This document shows, in pieces, positions 23,991 to 33,662 of a DNA stretch of 64,000 bases. The notes beneath the pieces are model-generated. The model was not told where the DNA came from and did not search any database. It saw nothing but the letters and a program-made list of their open reading frames with translations. The position numbers and the translations under genes were made by a program. Every line of letters starts with the position of its first letter. The first letter of the stretch is position 1. This DNA comes from Ramazzottius varieornatus (taxonomy: Eukaryota > Tardigrada > Eutardigrada > Parachela > Ramazzottiidae), in assembly GCA_001949185.1 (NCBI GenBank), contig BDGG01000013.1, positions 1,591,857 to 1,655,856 on the forward strand, written 5' to 3'.

Positions 23991-26331
23991 ATGTTCCCTG
24001 TTCTGGGAATGGAAGTCCCTGATAAATTATCGGCAAGAACCTCTACCTTTCCGCCCGCTCAATATGATTTCTTTTCCTTGTTTACTACTGGGAGTGATCT
24101 TCCTGCCGGTACGTTCCGCCACTTGCTATTACTGTAGTTTTTCCCGCTTTTTCTGGGACTTTTTACTGCACACCAAGTTTTCAGATGTGCCTAGTAAGTC
24201 ACGCGAAAACTTCTTCAGGATCTGGAGTGGCTGTCGGTAACCTTCAACAAGGTGCAGTGTAGTACACGCGAAGTTTTTCTGCCGCCTATCCGATTGTCCA
24301 AATTTACCTCTCTTGTTTCTGATAGGCCTTGCAAAAGTCTCCTCAAGTTCAGAGGAACCAGATAGCTTGAAAAACTCCGCCAGTGGGTACATCGGCTCGT
24401 TAACTAGCCTGACAACATCTGGTGGACAAGGAAGCTGGGAGGACATCTCACAGGGCGACAACCAAAAGTCAAACTCCGTTTCGTTCGACGGAACCGGAAC
24501 CGTCGATGACAATGCCAACAAAATCCGTGAGAAGTTTGACATAGTGCATCTCTTATCTGTAACACTATGGTGGCTAAAACTAACAGACTACGTATGGGTC
24601 ATCGTTTCAGCAGGACTTCCCAAATCAAACGCGTCCTCATCTTATGCTTTAGCGAATGAGGACGAACGACGTTTGCTACGAGATAACCCAGGCCTCGCAA
24701 ATCAGGTGAAGCCATCCTCGCGTTCAACCGGGATTACTTCGTCAAGTGGTATTGTGGGAGACTCGGACCGCTTCAACACGGTACAAGTCCAACAAGACGA
24801 CCAGGGACTGGAAACAATGATATGCCCAACGGTAACACAGACTTTGTACCTCCGTCCCAAAACGTCCACGCGAACTGTCCACTTTATCCGTCATACTGCC
24901 TCTACCGCTCAAGCTAATAACTACGATTATGTCACGGTGGGCAGTCCGAGCCAAGCAGATCGTGACGGTGCCACAGCTAGTTTACCGGGTTCTGGTTTGT
25001 CGGACTCGTCGATCAAGGGCGGAGGTCCACCGTTGGTACCAGCGCGAACATCAGCTTGTCCTCGGCCTACCACAGAGTTCCGTAGCTTCGTTTATGTGTC
25101 GGTAAGCAAATCCAAACTTGTTCTGTGGACAAAGACGTACTATAGAAAGCATTCCGGTAATGTTCATTCTCTGAACAAGGAAGCGAATCACGAATCAACT
25201 ACATGTCAAGTGAAATTTAGTCGGGCTTTGCTCCTTTTGATCTCAGTATTCCACAACCGAATTTGCATTTATTTTTCAGACAGTATTCGTTCCAACAACC
25301 TTGACCGATTACACAACAATTACACGCACGGTGAGCATTCCGGTCGAGAACACTTATCAACAGGAACCTGTTACACGGTACAAGACAATTTTCGTCGACG
25401 AGGTGCAACCAAGCATGCATAAGCATCGACGACCACTCAGCGTTGCAAGATATCCTGATTCCCAACAGCTTGGAGTGGATACTGTGTTCGCCACAGTTAC
25501 CGTCACGCAAATTCAGCCACAGGATTGCCCGTAGGTAAATTCAAAACCCACATCAGAATTGTATTCTTTTATCTACGTTTCATGCGCAAAGGGAAGTAGC
25601 GTGTGGTAGCGGAAGTCAACCAGCCAGGAACTACGTTCTAAACGATGATGTCCAGCCCAATTTCGGCAGAAATACAGAGACTCTGGATTCCTACATGCAC
25701 AGAACTGCGCCGAATCCTAACAAGCAGTCAGTGGAGCAAACTGAGTACCTTGAGCAGAACGGGTACGTGGTGGCGAAGCCCAGTCAAACAGTATACGCCC
25801 TGCCACCCGGTTCTCAAATCCGGCCTACGCCAGTTAAACGTTGCCGACCAGTGATCAAACAGCCGGTCCCAGTAAAAGTGGCGCAGTTACGGAGTAGCGT
25901 CAACAGGAAAACGTACGAAGACGACTACACCAATCTTTCCAGTGCTTCAACGAACGAGGAAGTGATCCTCGAACGCTACAAACGGACTCTGCGCGATAAC
26001 CACAATCGAGCTTACGGTACAACTTGGTCATCAGTTTTCCTCAAAGAAGTTTTTGACCGGTGTCTACTTTCTAGTGAAAGACGATGGGACACCGCTGGAT
26101 CCCAACGCTCCATCACTTCCACAGGAGAAATATGTTGACAATCTACCCCCCGCGTTCTCTGGTTCTCAACTGAAGGTCCCAAACCCAAGGCGAGGAAGTG
26201 CAGCGGCTATACAAGACATATTTGCGGAAAGTTGGAGTACCAGAGCTCCTCAAAGTTTCTACAAAGAGGGGAATGTTGACGATTTTGTGGACGACGGAAC
26301 GGGGACATTGGTCGAATGGGTAACCTGTTGA
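23991..26331 (+). CDS. Low-complexity Ser/Thr-rich protein, unknown; model approximate
   Basis: Not recognised. A long frame from about 24327 (after the acceptor CTGATAG) runs on as SSSSEEPDSLKNSASGYIGS, then through polar sequence rich in Ser, Thr, Gly and Asp. It appears to splice near 25100 to 25279 (QTVFVPTTLTDYTTITRTVS), where Tyr/Thr/Val strands alternate, and again near 25533 and 25589 (CGSGSQPARNYVLNDD). A third segment (SVEQTEYLEQNGYVVAKPSQ) and a final one ending at the stop 26329-26331 (KVPNPRRGSAAAIQDIFAES) follow. An upstream exon ending at 24109 joins in phase (TTGSDLPA to GLAKVSS) with a possible ATG at about 23991. A competing ATG at about 24065 would encode a signal-peptide-like MISFPCLLLGVIFLP but is out of phase. 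Start and some introns are uncertain. It could be an extracellular matrix or cuticle-type protein. Confidence 0.4.
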
Positions 26332-26740
26332 ATCCACAGCTTGCCTTTGATCGTGCAGTACACTGTTACGATGCTTTGACTTGTTCACGAACGTATCGAC
26401 ATACCGTACCGGTGTTCCAATTTTTTTCTATTCCAGTTTCCAAATGAACAGGTTCCTGTGGTCCAAAGAGATCTATCAATCAACCGTAACTTACAGGTTA
26501 TTCATTTTGGGAAAAATTGTTCAGACACTCAAAACTTCGGACTAATATACTGTACTTACAACCACGAGAGGGGAAAAGTTCCCGTAAAGAAGAGGCCATT
26601 CAGGCTAAAGAGCTAAAAACTACAGCTGGAAAAATGGCTTCGAAAGAACTTCGGTGACGACACAAAACGAGGTAAGGTTTCCGAGCTCAAAAACAATTTC
26701 CGTACAAAGAAGTAAACTCTCCACATCACAACAAAGAAGG

Positions 26741-27252
26741 CTAGCCGATATTGAACTTGTTCATCAGCCCACTGAGGCCTCTTGAGGATCCCGGGTTGCT
26801 GTCAGCTTCAATGGTGCGAGTGTTGTCGATGTTGGAAGGCGATGCGTTGTCGTGCTTCTTCCGCTTGAACAGCCCAGCTCCAGCGCCCAAAGCTCCTCCA
26901 GCAGCTGCTCCTTGCTTCCACGAAACCTGTAAGATATAAAAGAGGAAGGCTGGGCACTGGGTAACAGGAGGGAGGTCTCGGATAATATTTGGAAACAAGG
27001 AAGTGAGGCGAAAGAAACTTACACCAGGGATGATGGCGCCAACCAGTCCACCTAGAATCGCTCCTTTCACACCCGTCCCGACGACGCTTCTTTTGACTCT
27101 AGCTTCTTCAGATGGACCACCAGGAGATCTGCACTCTAGAAAGGAAAGACAAACTCAAACTTCCATCAAGCCTGTGAAAGAAAGAGACTTTTCTCACCTG
27201 CGATCAAGACGCACAATGCGAGGAGGACGACGCTGGTCTTGAGGAAAGCCAT
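26741..27252 (-). CDS. Small secreted glycine-rich prepropeptide, 117 aa
   Basis: Three exons (27198-27252, 27023-27135, 26741-26926) sum to 354 nt, i.e. 117 aa plus stop, with canonical splice sites. The ATG at 27252 begins MAFLKTSVVLLALCVLIAG, a textbook signal peptide. A short propeptide then ends in a dibasic furin-type site (EEARVKR), after which the mature part would start SVVGTGVKGAILGGLVGAII. Next come a second Gly/Ala run (QGAAAGGALGAGAGLF), a basic KRKK cluster and a polar C-terminus (GLSGLMNKFNIG). The repeated G-x-x-x-G spacing suits a membrane-inserting helix pair, as in glycine-zipper or antimicrobial peptides, but no family is recognised. Only one Cys is present, so it is not a disulfide-type defensin. 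Confidence 0.7.
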
Positions 27253-27943
27253 GACGATCTCTGGCGAAGGTTGGTGTGAGGATCGTATTCCGGAGAGTAG
27301 AGCAGGGACACTTCCAGTGGTTTTCGGATACCCTAGGAATATATTTGGAGAGGAAGGGTAATTCTGATCTTCGTGAAGCGTGAACGAAGACTGAGATCCG
27401 GGTGTGAAAATCGAACAGGCGACAAGGTTTCGGGAAATCCCATGGGAGATGAATCATCGCAGTGCCAGTGGACAGTGGCCAGACGCAAACTGCTGGGCGT
27501 CGCTGGTGATGGACCACGCCCACTACGTGGACATTCATAGATTTCGTAAACTCAGTGGTGACATCCGCACTGTGAGCCAATGTGATCACCCCGAAAAGGC
27601 CGAAAGTTTTTGGGCGTAGCTTTGGTGCATGACGCAAATAAACAGCTGATCGCTGTCAAGTGATCAGCTGTCTAAATTCACAGTACCTTTCTACTGGATA
27701 GCCTCAACCACCACAACGCCGATTTTGGGTAACCATTAACTGCGTCAAAGGTGAATGAGCTTCATCAAGTCCTAGAGACATTACGCTGCGTGCGATTTCA
27801 CGAGGGTCCTCACAGCTTCACCGTCGGTCCGTCGGCATTCCCTTGGCCTGCTCCTAGATCTTAAATCACGGTCCGCATGTCGTTTTTCGACAATCATGGC
27901 GAATGATACTCAGAATTTTCTTTTCCTATTTTTCTGCGATCTA
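27253..27943. other. Intergenic stretch, nothing recognised
   Basis: Presumed promoter side of the small secreted gene, continuing to the first MATH-BTB remnant. Open frames here look like shadows. Confidence 0.4.
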
Positions 27944-29195
27944 TTTCCCGTGTGTTCTAGCCATCCAAGAAATCACAATCAGCCTGTCGTCGCGCGGTGT
28001 GATCAGCTTCGACATCAACTGGAGCATTCGCAACTTTTCATTCTTCAAAACGGTGGCCACCGATAGACACTTCGAAGACCGACTTTTGGGCAAGTCTGTC
28101 TGGTTTCCTCATTCTGAATCTGCTCGAGAAGCCCGGAGAACATCCTTCGGACATTGGATTCTACTCTGTTGGGCTCTACTACAGTATCTAGACTACCAAC
28201 ATACAGGAGAGGACAACTTCAGCATCCGAGCGAACATCACAATGGGGTTGACAGATCGTGTTCCTCGAAAATACCCACAAAATTGTTCTTTCGCAAAGTT
28301 AGTCCGTCAGTCCATCAGTATTCAACTGCGTACAGTGCAGAGCTGCTTCTTCCAGCACAGTACGTTCTTCTTTCCCAGGCTTGTTGACGATGAAAGCCAT
28401 TTTCTAGCTGGCTTGCAAGTTCCTAATATGAAAGTGACCTTTGTACGCAGTGGTAGTCGGAGCTGCGGAAGACCAGGAATACTGGCTCATTTCTCGCTCT
28501 TGCGGTGCAAACGGGACGGTGCTTATGAATGGCGCATTGAAGCTACGGGCAGGCATACCTATCTCTTGTTTGGCATGACTACGCGGCCCTTGAATCAACA
28601 GCATTGCTCAATTCGGAAGCTCCCGATAACTTTCAACAGGATTTTTGTGGTTCGTACGAAACAACCGTTGGTAGGGACTTTGTCTGGGTGTTATCCGACG
28701 GTGGGGTAAACCAAGTTTTCTTTAACCTTGATGTGAAAGACATGCTAGCTGTTGTTCCTTTTTACGTATGTTTGAGTCGAGTACGTATGGCAAAAAACCC
28801 AGACCGGACGATGCGTCATTTCCGATATCACTTCGTCGGTGCTGACCGCGCTTTTGGAGTATGAGTACGTGTACTGTGGATTCTCGGAGGATGATATCGG
28901 AGCAGATCCGGCTGACATCTTGCTGGCAGCGGACACGTATCAGGTTTCCGACCTGGCGAAGCGCTATGAGCGGTTCCTGATGGGTCAGGTAGCGGTGAAG
29001 AACGTCGTGGACCTGGTACTGTACTCGTGACTGACGGAGTCTCCGCTCCGGTTCTGCGAAATAGTAGGCTATCTCCGTTCGCAACAACCTGGCAGCCTTG
29101 AGGGGTTCTGGAAAGATCAATATATTGACGAAGAAGGCCAGCTCTAAGCTCGTCGACCTCTTCGACTTCCTAGGGTAGCACATCTGACGTTTCAA
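27944..29195 (+). pseudogene. MATH-BTB (SPOP-like) pseudogene 1
   Basis: MATH-BTB proteins are substrate adaptors of CUL3 ubiquitin ligases. A MATH start is visible (VISFDINWSIRNFSFFKTV...DRLLGKSV). The match then jumps frame near 28110 (to LILNLLEKPGEHPSDIGFYS), meets a stop, and returns to the first frame at QHTGEDNFSIRANITMGL. The BTB tail appears at about 28815-29030 (TGRCVISDITSSVLTALLEY, DPADILLAADTYQVSDLAKR) and stops early after VVDLVLYS; homologous sequence continues past the stop. At least two frameshifts and two stops indicate a decayed gene. It is paralogous to the copy at 30505-31720, with which it shares LLAAD..QV..LAK and the MATH opening. Confidence 0.75.
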
Positions 29196-29503
29196 CAGGT
29201 AAAGTAGATGCTCCTATGGGGAACCGCCATTCGTTCTTTTACTTCAGGACGTCTGACTTGGTTGTGGCAACAAGTCGGAACAGCAATTTAGTTTGTGACC
29301 AACAGTGCTCCAGGCATGCGGAAAAGGAACAGAGCGCGGCTACCATGTTCGAAAACGGCAAAGCGGAAATCAGAATCCAAATTTTGACCGGGTGGTCGTA
29401 ACCGGTTGCGGGCAAGCACAGAAACGCTCCTGCGCATGTTGGTCCGGGTTGATTGTCACTCATTGACTTGACCACCGTTGGACGGGTGGTCTCCAAGATC
29501 AAG

Positions 29504-30094
29504 TACGAGGTGAACGGCATAATTCGGGCATGGAAATTTCCGACCCATAATTCGGGCAACTATTTTCTCCGTAACGGCTGGACGGATCAGCGTTATTTGT
29601 AGTTTGCCGAGTGGAAAAACTTGTTTACGGTAGCCTTGTTTACGGGTATCGCTATTGTTAAAAAGCCTGCGAAATGAGATTGAGAAGGGCCACAAGAGGC
29701 GCTTGACTCGATTTATTTAGCAACCTTCGTTGACGTCATAAAGCTCGTTTGAAGTAAAGAAAGACTTTCACATGACAGGACACTGCTCGATGACGCATTT
29801 CCGCCTGCCGACGAAGTTCTGATGCGATACCGCACGGCCATTTCTCACATGTAGGCTTAAAGGCTTACTGACGTCCATAAAATGTTGAAGTTTCTCGTAA
29901 GGAAAGCTATTTCCGTGTGTGCCGAATCCCATACCGCAGAACAGAACGTTAATGCAGAACACAACTGTAGCACGGTTATAATCAGCGGCACACGCTAACC
30001 AGCAACCTGACACGTGCTGCCACCCCATACCGCAGGCTTTGCCCGAATTATGGGTCGGAAATTGCCATGCCCGAATTATGCCGTTTACCTCGTA
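29504..30094. mobile_element. 591-bp element with 55-bp terminal inverted repeats
   Basis: Left end 29504-29558 (TACGAGGTGAACGGCATAAT ... CCCATAATTCGGGCA) is the inverted complement of 30040-30094 (TGCCCGAATTATGGG ... GCCGTTTACCTCGTA), with only two or three mismatches. Each terminus itself contains the word CATAATTCGGGCA twice. The interior (about 480 bp) has no transposase; CCATACCGCA occurs twice (near 29928 and 30025). The element sits between the two MATH-BTB remnants. Confidence 0.8.
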
Positions 30095-30504
30095 CGGTCC
30101 AACTCGAAGACGGCAATCAATCAATCGATACTTCCTCAGTCTTGAAAAACCGCTTTGAATGTAGTTAGAGCACTGAGTCTCCCGACTAGGAAAAATAGGA
30201 TTCCGCAGCCATGACCAAGTTGCCAGTTCCCCCGGATTGTGGCAGGTCGCACTAGAAAACTGCGTAATCGTTAATATTAGGCTGGCTAAATCACCCGTCC
30301 AACGCTGGATTTGACCTGCTGCACTTCCTTCGCCATGCGAACGTTCGCCGAAGACTTTTACTGTTGACACTTGCTGCTTCGGAAACATCTTGCTCTGCTC
30401 GTAAATTCCTCCTCCTTGGTACACTCCGTAGTTGGTACGACAGGATAACATGTCCAACCCAGCCAAGTTCAAGTTTGAGGAGGTTTTAACTTTTGAAGAC
30501 AGAG

Positions 30505-31720
30505 ATGCCGCATCCCGTCAACTTCGTCTTAGACTGGACCATCCCGAACTTCTCCCTCTTCCGCACGCACAAGCGGCCCGTTCCATCAATTAAACGAGTG
30601 CTGGGAAAGTCCACTTGATACCTGGACATCTATCCTCTCGATCCAAATGGTGCATACGACTCTCCTCCAACGAAGAATGTCGGGCTTTACCTGGTCCATA
30701 GCCAGCAAGGAAATGCTCCCTTCTCCATCGGAGTCAACGCGAAGCTGGGGTTTGCAATCATTCGTGTCACCTCTCAGAAAATATAGTGGACTAAAGTTAG
30801 CGTATGTAACGTACCAGCGACACTGACCAAGGTGTTCTTTCTTTCCTTCGCAGGGTGGTCGACGTTGCGGGTAACTTTCTGGACGGGATGCATATCCGGA
30901 GTCTGGACTACATACTCACTGGAACTGAAACGTACTGCGGAAGTCCTGTCATGGTGAAACATTGGCAACAATGGGGCGCACGTGCCACGGGACTCGTGGA
31001 CGGGGCGCTGAAGTTGCGAGCGGAGGTGAGCTACATGTCGCTGGACGCCATCTTACCATCCCCGTCCCAGCAGCCATCTTTGGATAGTGTGGGTGATCTA
31101 TAGAAGAGTTTTCATCGACTGTACGAAGGCTTTGTCAAACACGACTTGTTCTGGTGACGCCTGATGGCTTCGAAATATCTGCTGACCGAGCCGTGTTGAT
31201 GGCTCGATCGCCGGTCTTTTTGGGTAACCCAGCAAGCTAATTTTTTGGTGATTGCTGACGTAAAGATTTTACCAATTACGTATCTTATCTCGATTTTTGT
31301 GTGCGTTTTTTAGGCATGTTGCAGTCGCAAATGACAGAGAATCGAACAGGTCGATGTGTCTTTCCCGACATGCCCAAGTCAGTCCTAATTCCTGTGGTCA
31401 AGTTCATGTACAACGGCTCCCTCGACGGAGGGATCGAAGACGATCCGGTCAGCGTCTTGCTCGCGGCTGACAGGTTGCAGGTTACTGGACTGGCGAAGCA
31501 CTGCGAAGAGATTTTGATTGGGCAGTTGACGTCGGAGAATGTGGTGGATCTGCTGCTCCTGGCTGGCAAGGTTCCCGCACTGCCTTTGAAAGACGACCGG
31601 CTTCGCTTCGTTCGCAACAACTTGGCAGCCTTGAAGGGATCTGGAGCCATTAAGATGTTGATGGAGAAAGCTGGTGCCGAGCTGGTCGACGAAATCATGG
31701 CTTCTGTCTCGAACGTTTGA
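30505..31720 (+). pseudogene. MATH-BTB (SPOP-like) pseudogene 2
   Basis: The ATG at 30505 opens MPHPVNFVLDWTIPNFSLFR, a MATH N-terminus. At 30616-30618 a TGA replaces the Trp codon expected in GKSTWYLDIYP, and reading then continues smoothly (YLDIYPLDPNGAYDSPPTKN). The BTB part begins RLYEGFVKHDL and slips frame near 31150 before LVLVTPDGFEISADRAVLMA. A GT/AG intron (about 31211-31313) then joins to MLQSQMTENRTGRCVFPDMP, and the BTB/BACK end stays open to the stop at 31718-31720 (LLLAGKVPALPL, RFVRNNLAALKGSGAIKMLM). One nonsense change plus one frameshift means a full adaptor is unlikely. The intact BTB-BACK half could still be expressed. Confidence 0.75.
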
Positions 31721-32090
31721 GCAGGATCTTCAGAGTATCGTTTTGCATCTGTTTGCTATTTTAGATGGAGTTCCTCCTGTGCGGTTCAATGGTTTCTCCT
31801 ATGTAACAAGGATACTTGGTACGTACGGTAGTAATAATGACCAATTAATCATTTGCAACAGCTTTTTTATTCGGTTCGGTACTGACTGTCTGATGATTCA
31901 CCAAAGCATTTACGATCCTTCGTGTAGGGATTTCCGCTAATGACTTATGCACTAGGAAAGTTCGAGGTGAAAACATACACTCGTTTTTTACCCAGATAGG
32001 GAAATTCGTTCATCCAGGTTAAGATGGCGTATGGTTCTGATGTTCGCGATTGTCAAAGTCAAAGTCTAACCTTGGAACAAGCGCGGATTA
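31721..32090. other. Intergenic stretch, nothing recognised
   Basis: Short interval between the 3' ends of the MATH-BTB remnant and the Shisa-like gene; probably 3' untranslated sequence. Confidence 0.4.
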
Positions 32091-33662
32091 TCAGACAAGC
32101 ATTTGGTCTATCGATCTTCCCCGGTCACCGACGGATAAGAAATGGCGGATCGGTTCAACTTCGGATCTAACGTGCACGGACGGTTGAGTTGTGCCATAAT
32201 TGTCAGGTGGCGGTACTGTCGTCAAGACAGGCATAGGCACAGGCGGGCAAATAGTACTGTTGCGACGTGTGGTTCGTGAGGAACCCCTTCGGTAAGTGTA
32301 CCCCGCTTGCCGCTCCCATCGCGCCACTACGCACACTTGGAACAGCCCACAAATACTGAGGAAAACTATGAAGGCCACAACCTAATGAAAAATCGCTGGT
32401 TATCATTACGTATACGAGTACTCCAATACAAGAACTCCTGTAAATTTTGTGACACTTACGAAAAATATTCCAACGAAGATCAACAGTCTGAAATGAAACC
32501 ATATTTCTTTTTTCGTTTTTGTGAGCGCATAGAGTGGATTTGATCAAGTTTTGGTCGGACAAACTGGTCAAATTTTGGTGGACGTTTTGGTCGATTCTTT
32601 TGGCTAATGGTCAAAATGCGCCAGTTTATTTTGACCAATGGTCAAATAAACATGCGAGGTTTTGACCATTGGTCAAATATTGACCAAAAGGTCAGTCATA
32701 AATTGACCNNNNNNNNNNNNNNNNNNNNNNNNNNNNNNNNNNNNNNNNNNNNNNNNNNTCCACTCTACTTAGCGTAAACGCACGACGATGAAGTTCGGAC
32801 CAGGCGATTCCGAAACAGTGGCACGGAAGTACGTATGCACGCCGCTAATTGGCTAGGAGGCACTTCCCGACAATTTTCTACGGTTGAATTTTGGCTTTGC
32901 CGTCGTTTTCGTCTGGCCAATAATTTTATTGGCCCATACTTCCTCCGCGTGCGTGTACAGAGAATGATCTGTTTTCGACATTTCGCCTACCCGACGCTGG
33001 TTCTCCCGAATCCAACTTGGTTAACAATATAGGTGCTCCATTCGCAACATTCTTTCTTGCCGTCTTCTGTTCCACAACAGAAAGCGGGAACCCTAGCTTC
33101 TGTGGTCCACTCGGGACAGGGTGACATTTCATAGTTGATCTCCCCCGTACTGGAATCGACCCGCACACTTTCGCAACCATTTGGCGCCGTTGACAGAGTA
33201 GTTTCTGGCCCGGGATCTAGTCCGCTGTGGAAAAGGCTGTGGTTGAGCGCTGGATAAATAAAAGAGATCATCATTGCAAATGCGATATTCAAAGACACAG
33301 GCGAGCTCGAAGGAGTCGAACTCTAGACTTTCCAGACTGGAATAATGCGCTAACAGAACGCTAAACGATTATTATGAGATCACTACTGTATAGCGTGAAT
33401 TTTTTCCCGGAATTCTTATACATAAGTCAACGGGCTAGAGTGACAGTGCGTTAGAAAATTGTTTCCACCATAGAAAGAAAATATGAGATTCCAGGAAAGT
33501 GGTTAACTAAAAGGGTTGCACGGTGTAATTAAACTTACAGTCAACGCGTGCGTGAACGAGTTTGGAGGGCTCGATTAAGATCAACGAAATAATGGCCAAA
33601 GTAAAATAATTAGTCCGATCCCGTTGGTAACTCCTCCACGTTTCCAGCAATGATACCTTCAT
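32091..33662 (-). CDS. Shisa-like single-pass membrane protein, 233 aa
   Basis: Four exons (33539-33662, 32991-33249, 32460-32487, 32091-32381) with GT/AG borders and phases 1, 2, 0 sum to 702 nt (233 aa plus stop). The ATG at 33662 starts MKVSLLETWRSYQ, and a hydrophobic segment NYFTLAIISLILIEPSK serves as an internal signal sequence. The ectodomain has the Cys pattern CESVRVD..MSPCPEW, then PAFCCGTEDGKKECCEW. The CP, FCCG and CC spacing is the hallmark of the Shisa family. The transmembrane helix LLIFVGIFFVVAFIVFLSIC is split across exons 3 and 4, the 28-nt exon 3 supplying LLIFVGIFF. The cytoplasmic tail is basic, then Pro-rich (ICPPVPMPVLTTVPPPDNYG) as in Shisa proteins, which bind WW and PDZ partners. 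Known Shisas regulate Wnt/FGF receptor maturation or AMPA receptors; the role here is unknown. Intron 2 (32488-32990) contains two MITEs and an assembly gap. Confidence 0.75.
32531..32766. repeat. TTGACCAA-rich inverted-repeat element, copy 2 (Shisa intron)
   Basis: Starts AGAGTGGATTTGATCAAG, matching the end of copy 1 at 18077-18435, and ends TCCACTCT, its complement. The interior again repeats TTGACCA and TGGTCAA words. 32709-32758 is a 50-N gap, so the full length is unknown. Lies in intron 2 of the Shisa-like gene, directly beside another MITE. Confidence 0.75.
32709..32758. other. Assembly gap (50 N)
   Basis: 50 undetermined bases inside a highly self-complementary element. Confidence 0.98.
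32775..32958. repeat. MITE-like element, 'TACACGCA' family, copy C (Shisa intron)
   Basis: Diverged copy: left end AACGCACGACGATGAAGT, right end CGCGTGCGTGTACA. The interior retains GCACGGAAGTACGTATGCAC, CCCGACAATTTTCTACGG and TTGCCGTCGTTTTCGTCTGG, which align with copies B and D. It begins only 8 bp after the end of the neighbouring TTGACCAA element. Confidence 0.7.

Noticed and set aside
29768-30472. 234-residue minus-strand frame across the TIR element
   Set aside because: It runs through the inverted terminus and flanking DNA with no domain. A chance frame rather than a transposase.
33301-33370. tRNA-like words on the minus strand (GAGTTCGACTC, AGCG..TTAGCGC)
   Set aside because: No acceptor stem pairs, the T-arm stem has mismatches and no normal anticodon arm forms. 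At best a tRNA-derived relic inside a Shisa intron.
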